64,000 bases of DNA from Dromaius novaehollandiae. Its lineage: Eukaryota; Chordata; Aves; Casuariiformes; Dromaiidae. The notes beneath the pieces were generated by a model. The model did no database searches, was not told where the DNA came from, and worked only from the letters and a program-made list of their open reading frames with translations. Location of the stretch: positions 35,104,563 to 35,168,562 of the forward strand of contig NC_088100.1 of assembly GCF_036370855.1 (NCBI RefSeq). Reading direction: 5' to 3'. A program made the position numbers and the translations under genes. Shown here piece by piece: positions 1 to 13,970 of the stretch (within the stretch, counting starts at the first letter, position 1; every line of letters begins with the position of its first letter).

Positions 1-2577
1 ATAAAATACTTTTACGAAGAACTAGTGATGAACTATTTGCGTTGTGCAGATTATTCCTGGTATGCCAAGAAGTCAATGATATTGGAATGCCCAGTTTTAA
101 TCCATTTTACTAGCAGAATTTCAGAGACCTGTAGGGGTCTGTAACCAAGAGTCTCAACCCTGAAATCTTGCTGCCAGCAACTAGGTTTGTTAGGATGGCG
201 TCTTTAAAGGTGCCTGTTGGCTCATCACAGCTAATCACCAGCAGGCCCCAGATTCCTCTGCGTGCTGGCGTTACATACCCTGGAGGCAAGGAACTGAGGC
301 AGGGGACTACTTCCTATTCCTCATTTTCCTTGAGAGAAGTTTAGCAAGGCACTACAACTTTTCTTTTGCTAATGACTCAGTGCAGAGGAAGTTCAACTTC
401 TTAATTCCCTTGCTGTGGCTCCTAGATGACACAAAAGTTCTGTAAAATATTAATTTTATTTGCATTTGGACTGAGATTAAGGGAAGCCTTTCTTCTTATA
501 TTTAGAACTGAAATCTGATGCCAAGAATCTTTTTTCTTTCTTGGTGCAGCCCACTAGTTCTTCATGGAGTGTTTGCAAAGCTTCATCTTTGTGCACAGTG
601 CATTTTATTCCAATAAAATGGAGCAGTACATCATAAGCAAGAAGGCAAAGACTCCCAAATATGTGGTTTTGACCCTTCTATGTTTTTTGGCGCAATCTAT
701 TCTACCAGCTTAGTCTTCTGACAGAGTAGATTGTGTCAGAAGTACTTGTGCATGGTAGCTTAGCCAATAAGACAAGAAATTAGTTTAGATGTTCAGTTAC
801 ATACAGCAATAGGAAGGAATGTTGCTTGCTCAGGAAAAAAGCATGAAATAGTTCTTGGTTCATAAAAATGGCAGGCGTTTTTCATTAGTAAGTTTAATAG
901 TGTCATCAGCTAGAGAAGAAAACAATTAAATTCTTACTATATTTACTGTCACTAATTTTCTTCTTGGACCTGCAATATGACAAGCAGGTTAAACAGTTAA
1001 CTAGGAAAAAAATAGAAGTCTGTCCTGGTGGCTTCAGTTAACTTGTTTTCTGCTTTCTCTAGGATGATGGGACAGGACACAATCCTTCCTGTGTGGGCTT
1101 TTTCCATGTCAGAATCCAAAACTGAACTGGTCTCTTTGTTGGATATGTGACAAGAGACAGTCAAATGCTAACACAAAGACTTCCAAAGAAGTATAGTAAA
1201 GCTGAGTATGTAGTAGGAGAAGAAAGGCTAAAGCAGGGAGAGTTACAAGGAAGCTGGGAGACAGATGGCTTTAGAATACAGCAGGAGCATGGTATATCCA
1301 GATGCGTAGGAATAAGAAAGATAAAGCAAAGTTCTTTTGAAGAAATAGTTGTTTCTTTTTCTTTTCTGCTTCAAAACATTCTTCAAACTCATAGAAAATA
1401 CTTTAAAAAAAAAATTTAGTGCCAATGCTCTGTTTACCCAAAAAGCAACCACTCATTGGTACATTCTTAACTTGCAAAATAAAACTAAGAAGAACTTTCA
1501 CAACTGTGCTGGTACTGCTTATCCCATAAAGGGAAGGAGAGTTTTACCCTCTGGGCATCACTAATAAGGGGCTGTGCAGTTCTTGGGCTAAAAATTGTAG
1601 CCAGAGCCTCAGTCTACTTGTCACAGTTCCTTAATTGAGACAGAGATCAGACTCTAGGCTCTGTAAAATTTGTCTTTATTAGAAGTTTTACAGAAATCAG
1701 GCCATCACAGACATTTCTGGATTAGCTTCTGCATACTTTGGCGGTTGCAGACAGCCAATTAAATCTTTCCAGGTAGTTACACCATAAAAGGACCAAGATG
1801 GCCCTGTTCCTATTTGGAGCTGTCTCCAAGCAGCTTCTTCCTTTCCTAACCTTAAAGTAAGGGACTTTTTTTTCCAGAAGCACTATAAGACCCTGTATTG
1901 AACACCACCTTAATCCTTGAAATAGGAAAATTTTCTGAAATAGTTTTCTTTGAAAAACATCTTATGCTTTTCCCTGGGTGGAGAGGGAGCAAGGGCGAGT
2001 CTAACATGATACAGATGAAAGGAAGGAATCACACTGTTCATACCTCAACCTCACACTTATATGCATACTTAATTTTGCACATATGAGTATTCCCACTGAT
2101 TTAGGACTCTTCACAAGCAGAATATGCAGCGCATATACATTTGTAGAACTGAGGTTCACACAGTATCACATATACCCAAAAGTTTGGTATTATCATTGGG
2201 GAAATATGAAAGTCAAGACCTGGAGATTTTAGTACAACAGGGGAAAGAAATCGTTATAATTTATAGTGTGGAAGCCATTTCTAGGCTCAAGAAGAAACAC
2301 AAAGTAATGGTTTTCTGGCTATCAGAAAACTGTTAATTGACGCAAAGGCTTTATGCTTTGCCAGATCACCTCTTCAACAACACTGGCTAATGCAAAACAT
2401 TTTGAAATTTCTCATTCCCTAAACTACTCTAATATAAATATATCAGCAATTAACTTTCTATCTGCATACCAAATGATGGAGTCCTCCAAATTTTTAGTTA
2501 AGCTTTCCCTTTGCAAAGGAACTCCTAAATGTTTTTATTCCGACATTACTTTCATTTTAAATGAATAACACTGTAGC
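1..2577. other. Intergenic, nothing recognised
   Basis: AT-rich single-copy-looking DNA. The ORFs here are at most 90 codons, overlap on both strands and show no domain I recognise. No repeat family was identified. Confidence 0.5.
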
Positions 2578-2740
2578 CGTCTGCCCAGAGAGGTTTAGGA
2601 GTCTCCATACTTGGAGATATTCAAAACTCAGCTAGACACAGCACTGAGAAAGGTTCTCTAACTGGACCTTCTTTGGGCAGGAGGTTGGACAAAATGATCT
2701 CCAGAGGTCCTTTTCAAGCTACATGAGCCTGTAATTCAGG
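2578..2740 (+). mobile_element. CR1-type LINE, 3' end fragment
   Basis: The stretch follows the CR1 3' consensus closely from CTGCCCAGAGAGGTT through GGAGATATTCAAAACTC and GGAGGTTGGACAAAATG to ATGATCTCCAGAGGTCC. It is a 5'-truncated copy of about 160 bp, as is usual for CR1, with many point changes, so old and inactive. Its 3' end points toward an oppositely oriented CR1 fragment that starts about 50 bp further on. Confidence 0.88.
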
Positions 2741-2789
2741 CCTCCACTGTACTCCCAAGATCCCGCACAGCAAGGCTGCTACCCAGCCA

Positions 2790-4450
2790 GTCAGTTCCCA
2801 GTCTCCCAGGTGCAGATATGTACACTTTTTCTTGAAATTCATGACGTTTCTGCTGGCCCAAACCTCAAGTTTCTCAAAGTCCATATGGATAGAAACTCTG
2901 CCCTTTTTTGTGTCAGCAACTCCTCCCTAATTTGGTGGCATCTACAGATTTGCTGGACAGTGCTTTCTGTTTCCTCAGGCCGGCCATTGATGGAAATATT
3001 GAACTACATCAGCCCCAGAATCAACCCTGGAGTACTCCACTTGTTACCAGCCACTAGCTTGACATGGAGCCATGGTTCACTACACGTTCAGCCTGGCAGT
3101 CCAGCCAACTTTCAACTCACCCAACAGTTCATTCGTCCAGCCCATACATTCCCAGCTTCCAAGTGAGAGCTTTGGTGTCGGAAGCCTTACTAAAAGGAAG
3201 CCACATTACATCTGCTGCCTCCCCTCATTCACGTAACCAGTGATTTCATCGCCGAAGGCAGCCAGGCTGACTGTTTCTAATTATCTTCTTGTCCTGTGTG
3301 TACTTGGAAAAGGATTCCAAGAGGATGTGCACCAAGATCCTTGCAGGGACTGAGGTGATACCAGCCAGTCAACAGCTTTCCAGATCCTCTGTTTAGTGTT
3401 TCTTAAAGACAACTGCAATGTCCACTTTTTCCAGTCATGTCAATTTTTCATAGACAATACACAAGAGCCTTGCAAACACAGCAGTCAGCAAGGCAACAAC
3501 AGCAGCCAGTTCTTTCAGCACCCTTAGGTCTATCCCAGGGATTTGCCTATGTGCAGCTTAAGCAGTTTCTAATTTGTTTGCCAGCTACTGGCTCCTTCCC
3601 AAATTGTTCTGGTACTGCAGTGGTCAGGGCTTTGCCTATGAAGAACAAGACAAAAAATGCCCTAAGTACTTCAGCCCTTTCCACTTGATCCACACTAGGT
3701 TGTCACTCACCCAGCAGCAGTCCCACATTTTCCCTAAACTTCCTTTACAGCCAGAATACCTGTAGAATCCTTTCTTTTCCATTTAATTAAGCTATTTTTA
3801 GCTTTATCTGGGTTTTGACTTTCCTGATTTTGTCCCTAAGAAGCTCAGCTATGCTTTTATACTCCTTTATTGCCTGTCTTTGTTTCCACTTCTTCTATGT
3901 TCACTGTTTTTGCATTTTAGTTTATCAAGAAGCTCCCTTTTGGTCAAGATGGCCTTCTGCTGAAACTTCAGTTTTCCCACACAATGGGGTGATTTGCTCC
4001 TGAACTCTCAGTGAGTTCTCTTAAATAAAAAACCACCCAACTCTCTTGGGCACCCTGCCCCCGCATGGCTGCTTCCCAGAAGATTCTGTTTAGCAGTTCC
4101 TTTAATAAGAAGTCTGTTCTCCTAAAGTCTAGAGCCCTAGCTCTGCTGTTTATCTTCCCAGCCTTCCTCCAGATCCTGACCTCCACTGCCTTGTGTTCAT
4201 TACAACCCAAACTGCCATCTGTGACCACATTTCTCACAGTCCTTCTCAGCTTGTGAGCAGCAGGTCACATGTAATGACACCCTTGGCTTGCATCTCTAGC
4301 ATTGGTATAGGAAAAGTGTCACCCACACACACTAAGAACTTCTTGGGTTGCTTGCACAATGCAGTATTACCCTCACAGCAGTTGTCTGGTCAGTCGAAGT
4401 CACCATAGAACAACGAAATTCCACTATGGTAATAATTTCCAAAAGAATGC
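2790..4450 (-). mobile_element. Decayed CR1-type LINE, endonuclease to reverse transcriptase region
   Basis: On the minus strand this resembles the CR1 ORF2 coding region, with endonuclease at high coordinates (about 3960-4440) and reverse transcriptase at low coordinates (about 2790-3700). In the minus frame at 3968-4237 the translation keeps CR1 endonuclease wording: TDGSLGCNEHKAVEVRI, LDFRRTDFLLKELL and GAQESW. On the plus strand, antisense RT wording such as CATTGATGGAAATATTGAAC and GTCGGAAGCCTTACTAAAAG matches the usual CR1 text. The frame is broken repeatedly by stops and indels. It is a fossil copy with the far 3' end missing. Confidence 0.82.
3968..4237 (-). pseudogene. Remnant CR1 ORF2 endonuclease segment
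   Basis: An 89-codon open stretch corresponds to the C-terminal part of the CR1 apurinic-type endonuclease and the linker toward the reverse transcriptase. The recognisable blocks, in order, are SLGCNEH (the Ser-Leu-Gly-Cys-Ser-Asp-His motif, changed at two residues), VEVRI, LDFRRTDF, LLNRIFWEAA and GAQESW. Flanking sequence continues the element but out of frame. It cannot encode a working enzyme. Confidence 0.7.
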
Positions 4451-7400
4451 CACAGTATAAACCAGATCCACTGTAGAATTATGTCTTATCTTTTCATAAG
4501 CAAGTTTGTTGCTTGCACCTCTAGAAAATCCAAAAAATTCTATCCTTGAAAATAGTTTCTGTATTTACTGACTTTAGATACCACATTTAAGTCTCTGGTT
4601 CTCTTCTTTGAGAAAACAGAAGACTTCTAGGCAGGACAGAAGTGACAGCCACTTTTCTTTGAGAATAACTGAGGCTCCCTAGTGATATATTAGAGAATAT
4701 GGACTGTAAAAGGATATCAAAATAGCCTTGGGCAAATCAGTTCTTAGAAGACACTCCATCCAGGAAACAGAACTGGAAGAACAGATTTGCACAAACTATT
4801 CAAGTTTTAATGAAGGTATATAAAAGTAGTGTTATTATTAGTGCATAGTGCATGCATAATTATTCTCAGGAGCAAGCAGGATTTTTAAAGTGCCTTAAAG
4901 CATCTGCTATTTGTATATAGTTGGATATTGATCCAAGCTGCAGAGGCACATTGAGGCATTCAGCTTGGCATCTTAATGGTAGATTTGCACTCTGTACCAC
5001 TGAATACATAAAATAACTTCAGGTCTTGTGTGCTTTGTGTTACAGTTTTAAGATTCTTAGAAGCACAGCTGAAGTGCCATGTCAAAATGCTAGCTCCTTG
5101 TTCCTAGTTTAGTTGGAGTAAGATTTACCCTTATCTACTTCTTTTGTTTGTTTTAGGTGCAATAGCTGCCAGATTCTTTACATTTGCATTAAACATTATT
5201 CATAACTAAACCAGGTACTTGTATGAAGCATCCACAAATTGAATATCTTACAAACAGTATCTAGTTTTATTTGCAGCAACTAACAGAATGCTGCTTTCAG
5301 TTTGATTTAAAATATTTATCTCTTTTCTACCTATGATTATATTACCCATAACAACTGTTGAGAAAACGACTTCTACAGTAAAATTTTTAAGCCACATTAA
5401 AATGCACTGGTTTCCTAAATGTAATGTAAAACATTTGGACTTCATTTTCTTCCAGACACATTAAGTTTTTATGACTTCATTTTTAAAAGATTGTTCTGTG
5501 TTCCATCATTCATATTCCTTTCTGCTTTGTCACCTTATCCATTTGCCAATAAATTTATTATAAGATGGGGTTTGGAATCCCTATATTTTGCTTTTTTTTT
5601 TAATTTCTTTTCTGAGATCGAAATTACTTAGAAGTTCAGTAAGAAATGAGCTAGAAATTCACATTAATTTCCCAGTCAAATGTAAGCAGTCCTCTAGAAG
5701 CCACTCAAAGGTAAATGCTCAAGTGTAAGCAGAGTACACTACTTACGCTTCTTTGGTGCTCGAAAGGACTGTAGTGCCAGCAAAGCTGTATCAAGATGTC
5801 CATTTTCCTTTTATTTTTTCCCACTTCTGGAAAACAGCATTATTATTTCAACCAACAAAAAAAAAAATTACAGTTTTTATGAGCCATTCATTTCAATAGC
5901 AAAAGTTAGGTGCCACTCAGCCCTCTACAACTATTTTTAGATTAACACAAATTCTCTATTTTATGCACAAAAGCATTTGCAGAAAGATAAATAATAGTTT
6001 TCTTCATATGAAAAAATACCTTTTAGTTTGTCATAAAACATAAGGCATTCTGCTCTTTAAGAGCTGGTTGAAAGCAATTTCTTATGACATTTACCACCAC
6101 TATGAATCTCATCACATGGCTGTAACCTTCAGTATGCTTTGATACTCTTGACCACGTGTGCTTTACAGTTAGCCTCCAGCTTTTAGAGTTAAAGTTGCTG
6201 TCAGAATAAATAGCGTCAGAAAGCTTTGTTCTTAAAGGCTAAAAACAATGGTCTTTGTGCAGGCTGATTCTAAAGAGAGTCCTGCTCCTGCCTCTTCTAC
6301 CAGCACTCCTTATGGCTCTGGACAAGCCACGTTCCTCACCTGAAACTTCTGGGTAATAAGGCTCTTTGTCTGCCTATTTTCGCTGACTAATCTTTGTGAC
6401 AGAGACCATCTCTCCCACGGTGTAAGAAGCGTACCCAGTGCAACCCGTCCCATACTCAGTGGTCTCTCGCACTCCCTCAAGGGACGATTATTATGTGGTC
6501 TGTACAGCAACAAGCATGGTTTGTCCCTTCTAGGGAAATAATATTTCATCTTAGATTTGTTCCAGAAATGTCACCCATCCTTTTCCCTGGATATTGGAGG
6601 ACTAATCTGAGGACTTTGCCCAGTATTCAAATGCCACTGAAGTAAAAGGGAATCGCATATGCTACAGAAGCAGGGCTCAGAAATGAATATGGCATATGTA
6701 AAGACAGGATCAGTGGTCATATGAGTCCATTAAAGATGAAATTGGGCTTTCTGTCTTTGGCTCCAACATCGACCTGCCAGTAGCCACAGAGGATCCATTT
6801 CCCCCCTCCGTCCCCACCCATTATCTGTAAAACAAGTAATCACACTGACCTCCGCTGCAGAGTGTTTGACATGTGCCATGAAAAAAAAATGCCAGGCATT
6901 TGTAGGAATGCTAAGTACAGAAATACATCACACATTTATAAAAAACGTTGCCATCCTTTCCCTAACACTCTGGCAGGGTCAGCTATAGAAACTGTCCTCG
7001 CTGTCTCCCCACTCAGGTGTGTAAATCCTTTGCTCATAGCTTTCTGTGCCTCATAAAACAGAGCTTGCTGATCCCCAGTCAGGCCAGCATTTGACAGAAT
7101 AAATACAACCGTTCTCTCTTTCAGACACATGTCAAATGTAAGGTCCAAACCACAAAAATTCAAAAAACTTTATCAACGGGTGAATTTAGGCCAGATCAAA
7201 TTAGATATTTTCCAGGTCCTGACCCTGAACCTTATCTTAAAACTTGAACTCTGCAATCCAAATTATTTTTAGCTTCAAAACCCTTGGCTAATTTATTTTC
7301 ATTTTGCTTCAATTTTGTATGCCTCGCCACTTCCGGTTTCTGGCAATGACTATGAGTGAGAATGCCAAAGTCCTCTGTACAAGTTGTGTGCTTGGCCAAA

Positions 7401-7920
7401 TGAAAAGGCAAAAATACTCAAAATCATGCATGGCAGTCTGTTCTCATGAGTCTGCTGTTCTCATGAACTTTGTAGGCCAATTCTGGAAACACAGAGTCCA
7501 TAATTTAAGAGATATCAGATAAGGAACCACACTTCTAGGTTTCAGCCATCTCTCACTAGTGTTCCTCCTCCTCCTGGCAAGGAAGCAAGACTGATGAAGG
7601 GAGGAAAAGATAACAAAGAAGGGAAAAAATCCAGAAATATAAAAAACGGAATGAGAACATTATTGAACAGACTCAGAATAAAGTCCTGGGGGGTTGAGAG
7701 GAGGCGGAGATGACAATAGGAAGGATTTGTCTGCTTTCAGAAGGCAAATTAAGGAGAGGTGGAAGGTAACTAATGACTAAGATGGGCATCTAAGTGGACA
7801 GCCATCTCTGCTATGCCTTTAGAAGAAGCCGAAACAGCTACCTTAGTTTGGGCACCTAGGTTTAGATGACTAAAGCTGAGCTGAATGTTATCCAAGATAT
7901 ATACTGGCATATCATTTTTA

Positions 7921-7950
7921 GGTTTTTGGTTTTTTGTTTTTTGTTTTTTT
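7921..7950 (+). repeat. T-rich, G-interrupted low-complexity tract
   Basis: GGTTTTTGGTTTTTTG followed by more T-runs with single G interruptions. A slippage-type sequence with no function implied. Confidence 0.8.
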
Positions 7951-8861
7951 ACATATTAGTAATTATTTTGTTCAGCAGTAATATTGGTAGTATCATATAC
8001 TTCTAAGGTTCCTAATTGTTATACACGGGGATTTAGTAGGGTATTTATGATAGATCTTAATAATTGTGACATACACCAATCAAAATTCTTAGTTGTGATA
8101 CAAGCCAGTAACAACTAAAACTTCTAGACAAACACTGTATGTTGAAGTACTGTACTGCAACATACAGGAACTTAACATAATTAAAAACATATCCTCTGTG
8201 GGGAAGAAGGAAAAAAGGTATTCAGGTTAGCCTACTTCACTTACATTCACACACCTGTACATCTATCTACCCATGCACTGTGATGTGTTTATACAAGCTT
8301 GCATCGTGTCCTCTGCACTTTTCTGTTTACTTAAGGTCTCTTGATATAAAGGGCATTATATTTCTATTTACTTGGAACTGGAAATTACAGGCACTTTAAT
8401 CATATGGTTCTCATGTCATCTGCTCATATGATCCTAATCTTTTGAATTTTCACAGCATTGCATGACTTTTAGCCACATGACTTTCATCACATTTGGTTGA
8501 TGTCAGGCAGCTAGAAACCTCACACATCACTTTGAAAATGCATTCCTTTAAAGTACTATTGTTAATCATGTTCATGGGAGCCTGCTGGGATTCTTTGCAG
8601 TGCTTTTTTAGGCTCACAGCTGGTTTTGATTTCTGTGGATGATGCAAAGCTCTGCTCTTCTCACCAGACGCTACCCTTACTTTCTTTGCTGGACTCACAA
8701 GTGTCCAAAATCTAAATTTTTTCACTAAAGTAACACTTTTTATGTATAGCTTGATATTATTTTAGTTAATGTCTGGTGCAAATCTATTTCATTTTTATTC
8801 TTCAGTTGAAAAAATAACAGAACAATGCTGATTAGTGAAAAAAAGTCTTAATGGCAATTTA

Positions 8862-8883
8862 ATATATGCATTATATATGCATT
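8862..8883 (+). repeat. Perfect 11-bp tandem duplication
   Basis: Two adjacent copies of ATATATGCATT with no mismatch, inside an AT-rich stretch that continues to about 8985. Confidence 0.8.
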
Positions 8884-11800
8884 TGCCTATGTTATATTTA
8901 GATGCCTATATGAAGACATACTTGTAAATGCTATATAGAGATATAAGTAAGTATAGGTAGATAGAGGTATCTAATAAATATATGTAATTAAGATTTGATG
9001 AAAATTAGATTTAATCCTCTCTTAGACTTGGCTTGAGACAGGTATACAAAATGTGACTCCCTGATTGTTAAGCATTGGTTGTGCTCCTTGACGCTTATAT
9101 TGAGGTAGTATGTGAACAGAGTAGACAGTCAAGGGCCAGAGTGCCATACAATGACTGGGTAAAAAGTAGATGGCACTGCCTGCCTCATATATCATCTTGT
9201 CTGCAAGCAGCCACTTCCAGACTGTCTCTCCCCTTCTTTCCTAAATGACTGTCCTCCTTTTCTGAGAAACAAAACAGGCTCCCACCTACCATTGCACAGT
9301 GGCCACGAAGCACCTCTTAACATTAGTTAAGGAGTTCTTCCCTCAAGATTATCTTAGCTTCTCTTTAACATAAAGCAGTACAGCAATAGCAAGTATTTTT
9401 CCAAGAGACTCATTTAGGGAGTTGTCTGATTCTGGCCTATTTGTCATCGCTTTCCTTTAGGTAGTATTTATACAGGTAAATCAGCCTCCCAAAACTGCTG
9501 ACAGAAGCCCAGAAGTGATTCCCTCCCATGTAAAACTCCATGTTGTTCGGCACTTTTTCCTATTCCTCAGCAATAATTTTCAAATGAGGGAATAAGAGAC
9601 CATTACAACCATTATAGTTAACATCTGAACTTTTTCCCTTCCATTGTAAGAGGTCTTCTTACAAAGACAGAAGTCTCAACATCATGAGCTGGAACTGAGG
9701 ACCATCCTCTTCTTTTGACTATTCATGGATTATAGATTACTAACAAGTTTTTAGCAGGGCTGAAAACACACATTTTTAAAAACACGACATTAACAAGGTG
9801 TTAACTGTCCTCCTTCCTTCTCCATCTTCTTGGCATTCTGTTTGCTAACAGAAGTTTGAAAGAAGATCAGCCTTTGATTACTGCCTGAGGAAGTGGATGG
9901 TGTGTGTTCACCCAGATTACTTCATGCAGGAAAATAAAGTGAAGTATCTGTTGGATAACATGTTCCTTTTTGGGGGTTTGCTTAAAGGACCAAGACTTGA
10001 TTCATTTTTCCAGTCTTTCACTCCAGGCATAACCAGACTATTCAGTACAGTTTACATTTTTGAGGCTTGCAGTCAAAAAGGCTAGATCTTCTAGTTTTTC
10101 ATAACTGACAGCTTAGATTACAGAGGATACTGAACCATTCCTCAGATCATAACTCACATTTCTTTTTTTGCTCGTTTTAGTTTCATTGTGGTATACTTTG
10201 ATACTGCAGTTAGGTAATAATTTTAACTCACCTCGCTGAATGAACACAATGCAATCTACACAAATAACTTCATCTTTTCCCTCTTTCAACGTGCTTCCTA
10301 CCTCAATTCCTCTTTATTTTACCTTCAGAAATTCCAACTCTGTCAACTAAACAGCAGCTTTTCTCCCTTTCCAAGACCGCAGCTGGGGATTGTTTTCTGT
10401 TTACTTGCTTTCGGGATTTATGTTCACAGATACTCTCCTGATTTTTCTAAATACTGCTGAAGAGCTTGCATATGCTTCTTCTAGGATTTGTAATTTACAT
10501 CTAAGGGCTCTTTTTGTTTCATCATCTCTGTATTTGCACCACACTTTTTGTCTTCGTTGGGTTTTTTTATAGCTAACCATTGTTTTCCTTACAATTATCT
10601 CCTTTAATTTACTGTAAATTTCTCATATGCTGTATCTGGTTATAAGTATGAAGTCAGTGGGTGCTTCCAAAATTGAGCTGTTTGCATTTTGGGATACAAG
10701 CAGATCATTTTATTTTAAATTTTAGGACTGGTTCAAAATGCTGCAAATAAATACCCATACAAAACTGACCAACATCTTGTCACTTCTATTCTCACCACTG
10801 CTTCCCTGAATTCAATGACATACTGGAGTTATTACTGGTTAGTATTACCTTTCTTCAGTCTGTTCTGTGATTGTTAATCTCTGGAACTCACTTCTATACT
10901 TACTTTTGTTTTATGTTTATTAAACACTATTAGAAGTTTTGCTGTCCTATTTCCATTAAATTGAACCCTAAAATGGAAATGTAAATATTATTTATCATCT
11001 AAACTTAATCTAATTAAATTGACTTTGTTTTATAATTTTAATAATGTTAAAGAACCTTAACATTCTATATTCAAAAGGTGCTTCTTTTTTGCTGTATGTC
11101 ATAAAAGGCAGACCTCACTGTCTTTTAGGTTCCCTCTCTGGTCAATGGGAAGCCTTTTTCTTTCCCCTGGCTATAGAGGGGACAAGAAGTCAGTACCAGA
11201 TACCTCTTACACATCTAGGGCTTGATTCCCTTGCTCCCACATTGGTGTCAAGTGCAATATGAGCACCCAGGAGTACACAGGACATCCCTGGGGCACTGGC
11301 AGACATAACACAAGGCTTACAGAGGACCCATATCCTCCTGAGCTGCACCTAGATGACAGGAAAGATGGCCTATGGCATCTCAAAATGTATTGCCTAAATA
11401 CCTCCCAGATTGTCTAAATTTAGATGTCCTCATCACAAATTGAATCTCACTCTTTGATTTCCTTTCATTTGCCTAAGTTTTGGTGTCTACTCTCATTTCT
11501 GGTATTTTCTGGCCCCCAACCACCACATCTAAAGAAGGAGGGGGTCTTACCTAGCACATTTGACAGCTTTTTGTTGCAAATGTAGGTGCCCAATGCCATT
11601 TGAATCACTCTAGGGTGTTTAAGACATCGACACAAGACTGATAGATGCCATACAGGTCCGATGGAACCAAAAATCCACCACCTTCACAGTCATTTCTCCC
11701 ACATAATCTTTTTCTAAAAAATCTTTACGTCTTGAAAGAATTTTCCAGTGGAAACAAGAACTGACCAAAGTAGGATAAAGTAAAAACTAGAGAGTTTTCT

Positions 11801-13506
11801 TCTACTTATCTACTAGGGTTCATAGAACCATTCTCAGAAAGGACCGGCCAGAATCATTTCACAGTTGGATTAATGAGCTGTTCTGCATTTTTGATGATTC
11901 AGCTGATTACAATTAACTCATTCATCAACTTAATCCTGTGTTATTCTCAATGTTCCCCATTCCCCACAAAAGTGACCCTAGAGTAAGTTAAAATGAAGTA
12001 ATGATTTAGTTACATAAATAACATGTCATTACTTTAAGGCTACTACAGAGAGTAGAGTTTCCATTCTCAGACATAATCAACAGTTTTTTTTCTGATTAGC
12101 TCATACTGGCTAAGAATTGAAAGAAAATATGCATGACAGTATTTGCAGTTTGCAATGAAATAACTACATAGCAATAAATACACAGTGCCATATCTGATAA
12201 TTGCTATAATTAGTCATAATCATTAAAGAAGAGGCTAGCAAGTAACCGTTTCACACACTCTCTTTCCCCTGGAGAGTCTGCCTATCTGCTTTTTGTATCA
12301 TGTTTTTTTCCCTGTCTGATTCTTTTCTTCTTTGACTCAGGCATGGCCCTTTCTTTGGTTTGGTCTGAGGACCCAGCTACTTCATTTCTCATGCAAGAAA
12401 CTGTCTCCAGTGTTTCACTTCCTGCAGCTGTGCTAGGCCCTTCCCTTCTGCATATTTTTCCCTATGATCAACTCCGATTACAGGAAAACAGTTTATATTC
12501 CCTGTAAAGCACCATGCAGACCTATGATAATATGTTATTACTTGCTTCATCATCACAAATGACTCCTAATTGAGGATGAACAGGACTAAGCAGTGTAAAT
12601 AGCATTAGCAGTTGTGCAACAAGAGCTATGCAGTGTATGAATCGTGCTGCTGACAAACCGAAAGCCTGTGCCTTTGCTCACACTGCCGCTCTTTTGCTGC
12701 CTATTCGCTCCTAAGCAAAAGAGTTGGCTGACAAGTTGCATGCAATCAAATATGCGTGCAGTGTCCCATAGGGGCACTCTCAGACAAACACCCTTCCTCT
12801 TTCTGTATCCTGGCTGTGTGTATGAGAGCTGCATGAGCAATAGCTCCATGCTCATACAGTGACTGCTGTAGGTAATAGCCTCTTTGCACGAGTTCTTGGG
12901 AGTTGCTTTGTAATTCACTTTAAGGGCTGCCCTGGAGCACAGCTTATCACCAAATCAAAACCATATCTGCACTTTGATTATCAAGTCTACCCTGAATCCT
13001 TTTAGTCCGCAGGAGTGGTGATCATTTAAGCTAAATTCATCCCTGCTATTAAAAGTCATACAACTACTGTGCCAATGGAAGTTAAGCACACTTTGATTTC
13101 TATTGCAATTATTGTCTCATTCATCTTCTATGTGTATGAGGGCATTAACCATTTGTTCAGAAGCTCACCCTTCATCTTGGAGAGATTTAATCTTTGGAAG
13201 GTCTCCCTGACCTGCTGATCACTTCTTACTACAGTTTTGAAACAGTTACTAAGTCATCTTATCTAGCAACAATCTTATCTCTTAAAGATGCATAGTCTAG
13301 GGCAAGTACATAACATTTGTTAAAAAATGAAGATCTACAGCAATTGCTTTGTACAGTTCCCATGGATGAGCACCCAGGTGTGCACTGCTGCACAAAGGAT
13401 ATTGAAAGGCTTACACACACACAGCTTCATTAGCAGGATCCATAGCTCATGGACACCAACTGTCAACAGCTATTGACTTTAATGGTGAAAGTTACTTTCA
13501 GGGAAA

Positions 13507-13553
13507 ATAAAAACAAATAAGAGGGAGAGAGAAAAGGGAAAGGGAAAACTCTT
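13507..13553 (+). repeat. Purine-rich tract
   Basis: Almost uninterrupted A/G (AAATAAGAGGGAGAGAGAAA then AGGGAAAGGGAAAA), low complexity. Confidence 0.7.
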
Positions 13554-13904
13554 TCCAGGCGTCAATTTGAAAGAGAAGTAATGGGTCCCAGACAAGCAGC
13601 CTCCTCTGAGGGTGCAATCCAGTACAGCTGCTATGACTGTGAGAAAGAAGATTATATTCCCCATGCTTTTCCCTCAGTACTATACACTTCTCGCTGGGAC
13701 CCACTTAAACCCCCTATTGGTTGTTCCTATTATGGTGCTATTAGTGCTGAAGAGAGTATGCTTAATTAAGCAGAAGTGTTGCATTGATTGATTGCAAAGC
13801 TTAAATGCATATATATTACTGGGTAACACTTACAGGGTGTTTAAAATTACTATCTACTTTGTTATACACTAAATTTTAGTCTTCTCTTATATAAATAAAA
13901 ACCT

Positions 13905-13970
13905 ACAAAATAAGGGGTAAGGATAGGGTAAAGAGGGTAAAGAAGGTAAGGAAGGAAAATGTAAGGAAGA
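13905..13970 (+). repeat. Degenerate GGTAA-containing purine-rich repeat
   Basis: Irregular copies of an 8-9 bp unit built on GGGTAA (GGGGTAAGG, ATAGGGTAAA, GAGGGTAAAG, AAGGTAAGGA). It is not the vertebrate telomere unit, which reads GGGTTA. Confidence 0.7.

Noticed and set aside
6800..6825. Possible G-quadruplex on the minus strand
   Set aside because: Only three runs of three or more G are present; the fourth is GG.
12586..12918. 110-codon minus-strand ORF as a coding gene
   Set aside because: No recognisable domain, and an overlapping ORF on the plus strand. Length is within chance for this base composition.
13905..13970. Interstitial telomere repeat
   Set aside because: The unit is GGGTAA-like, not GGGTTA, and the copies are irregular.
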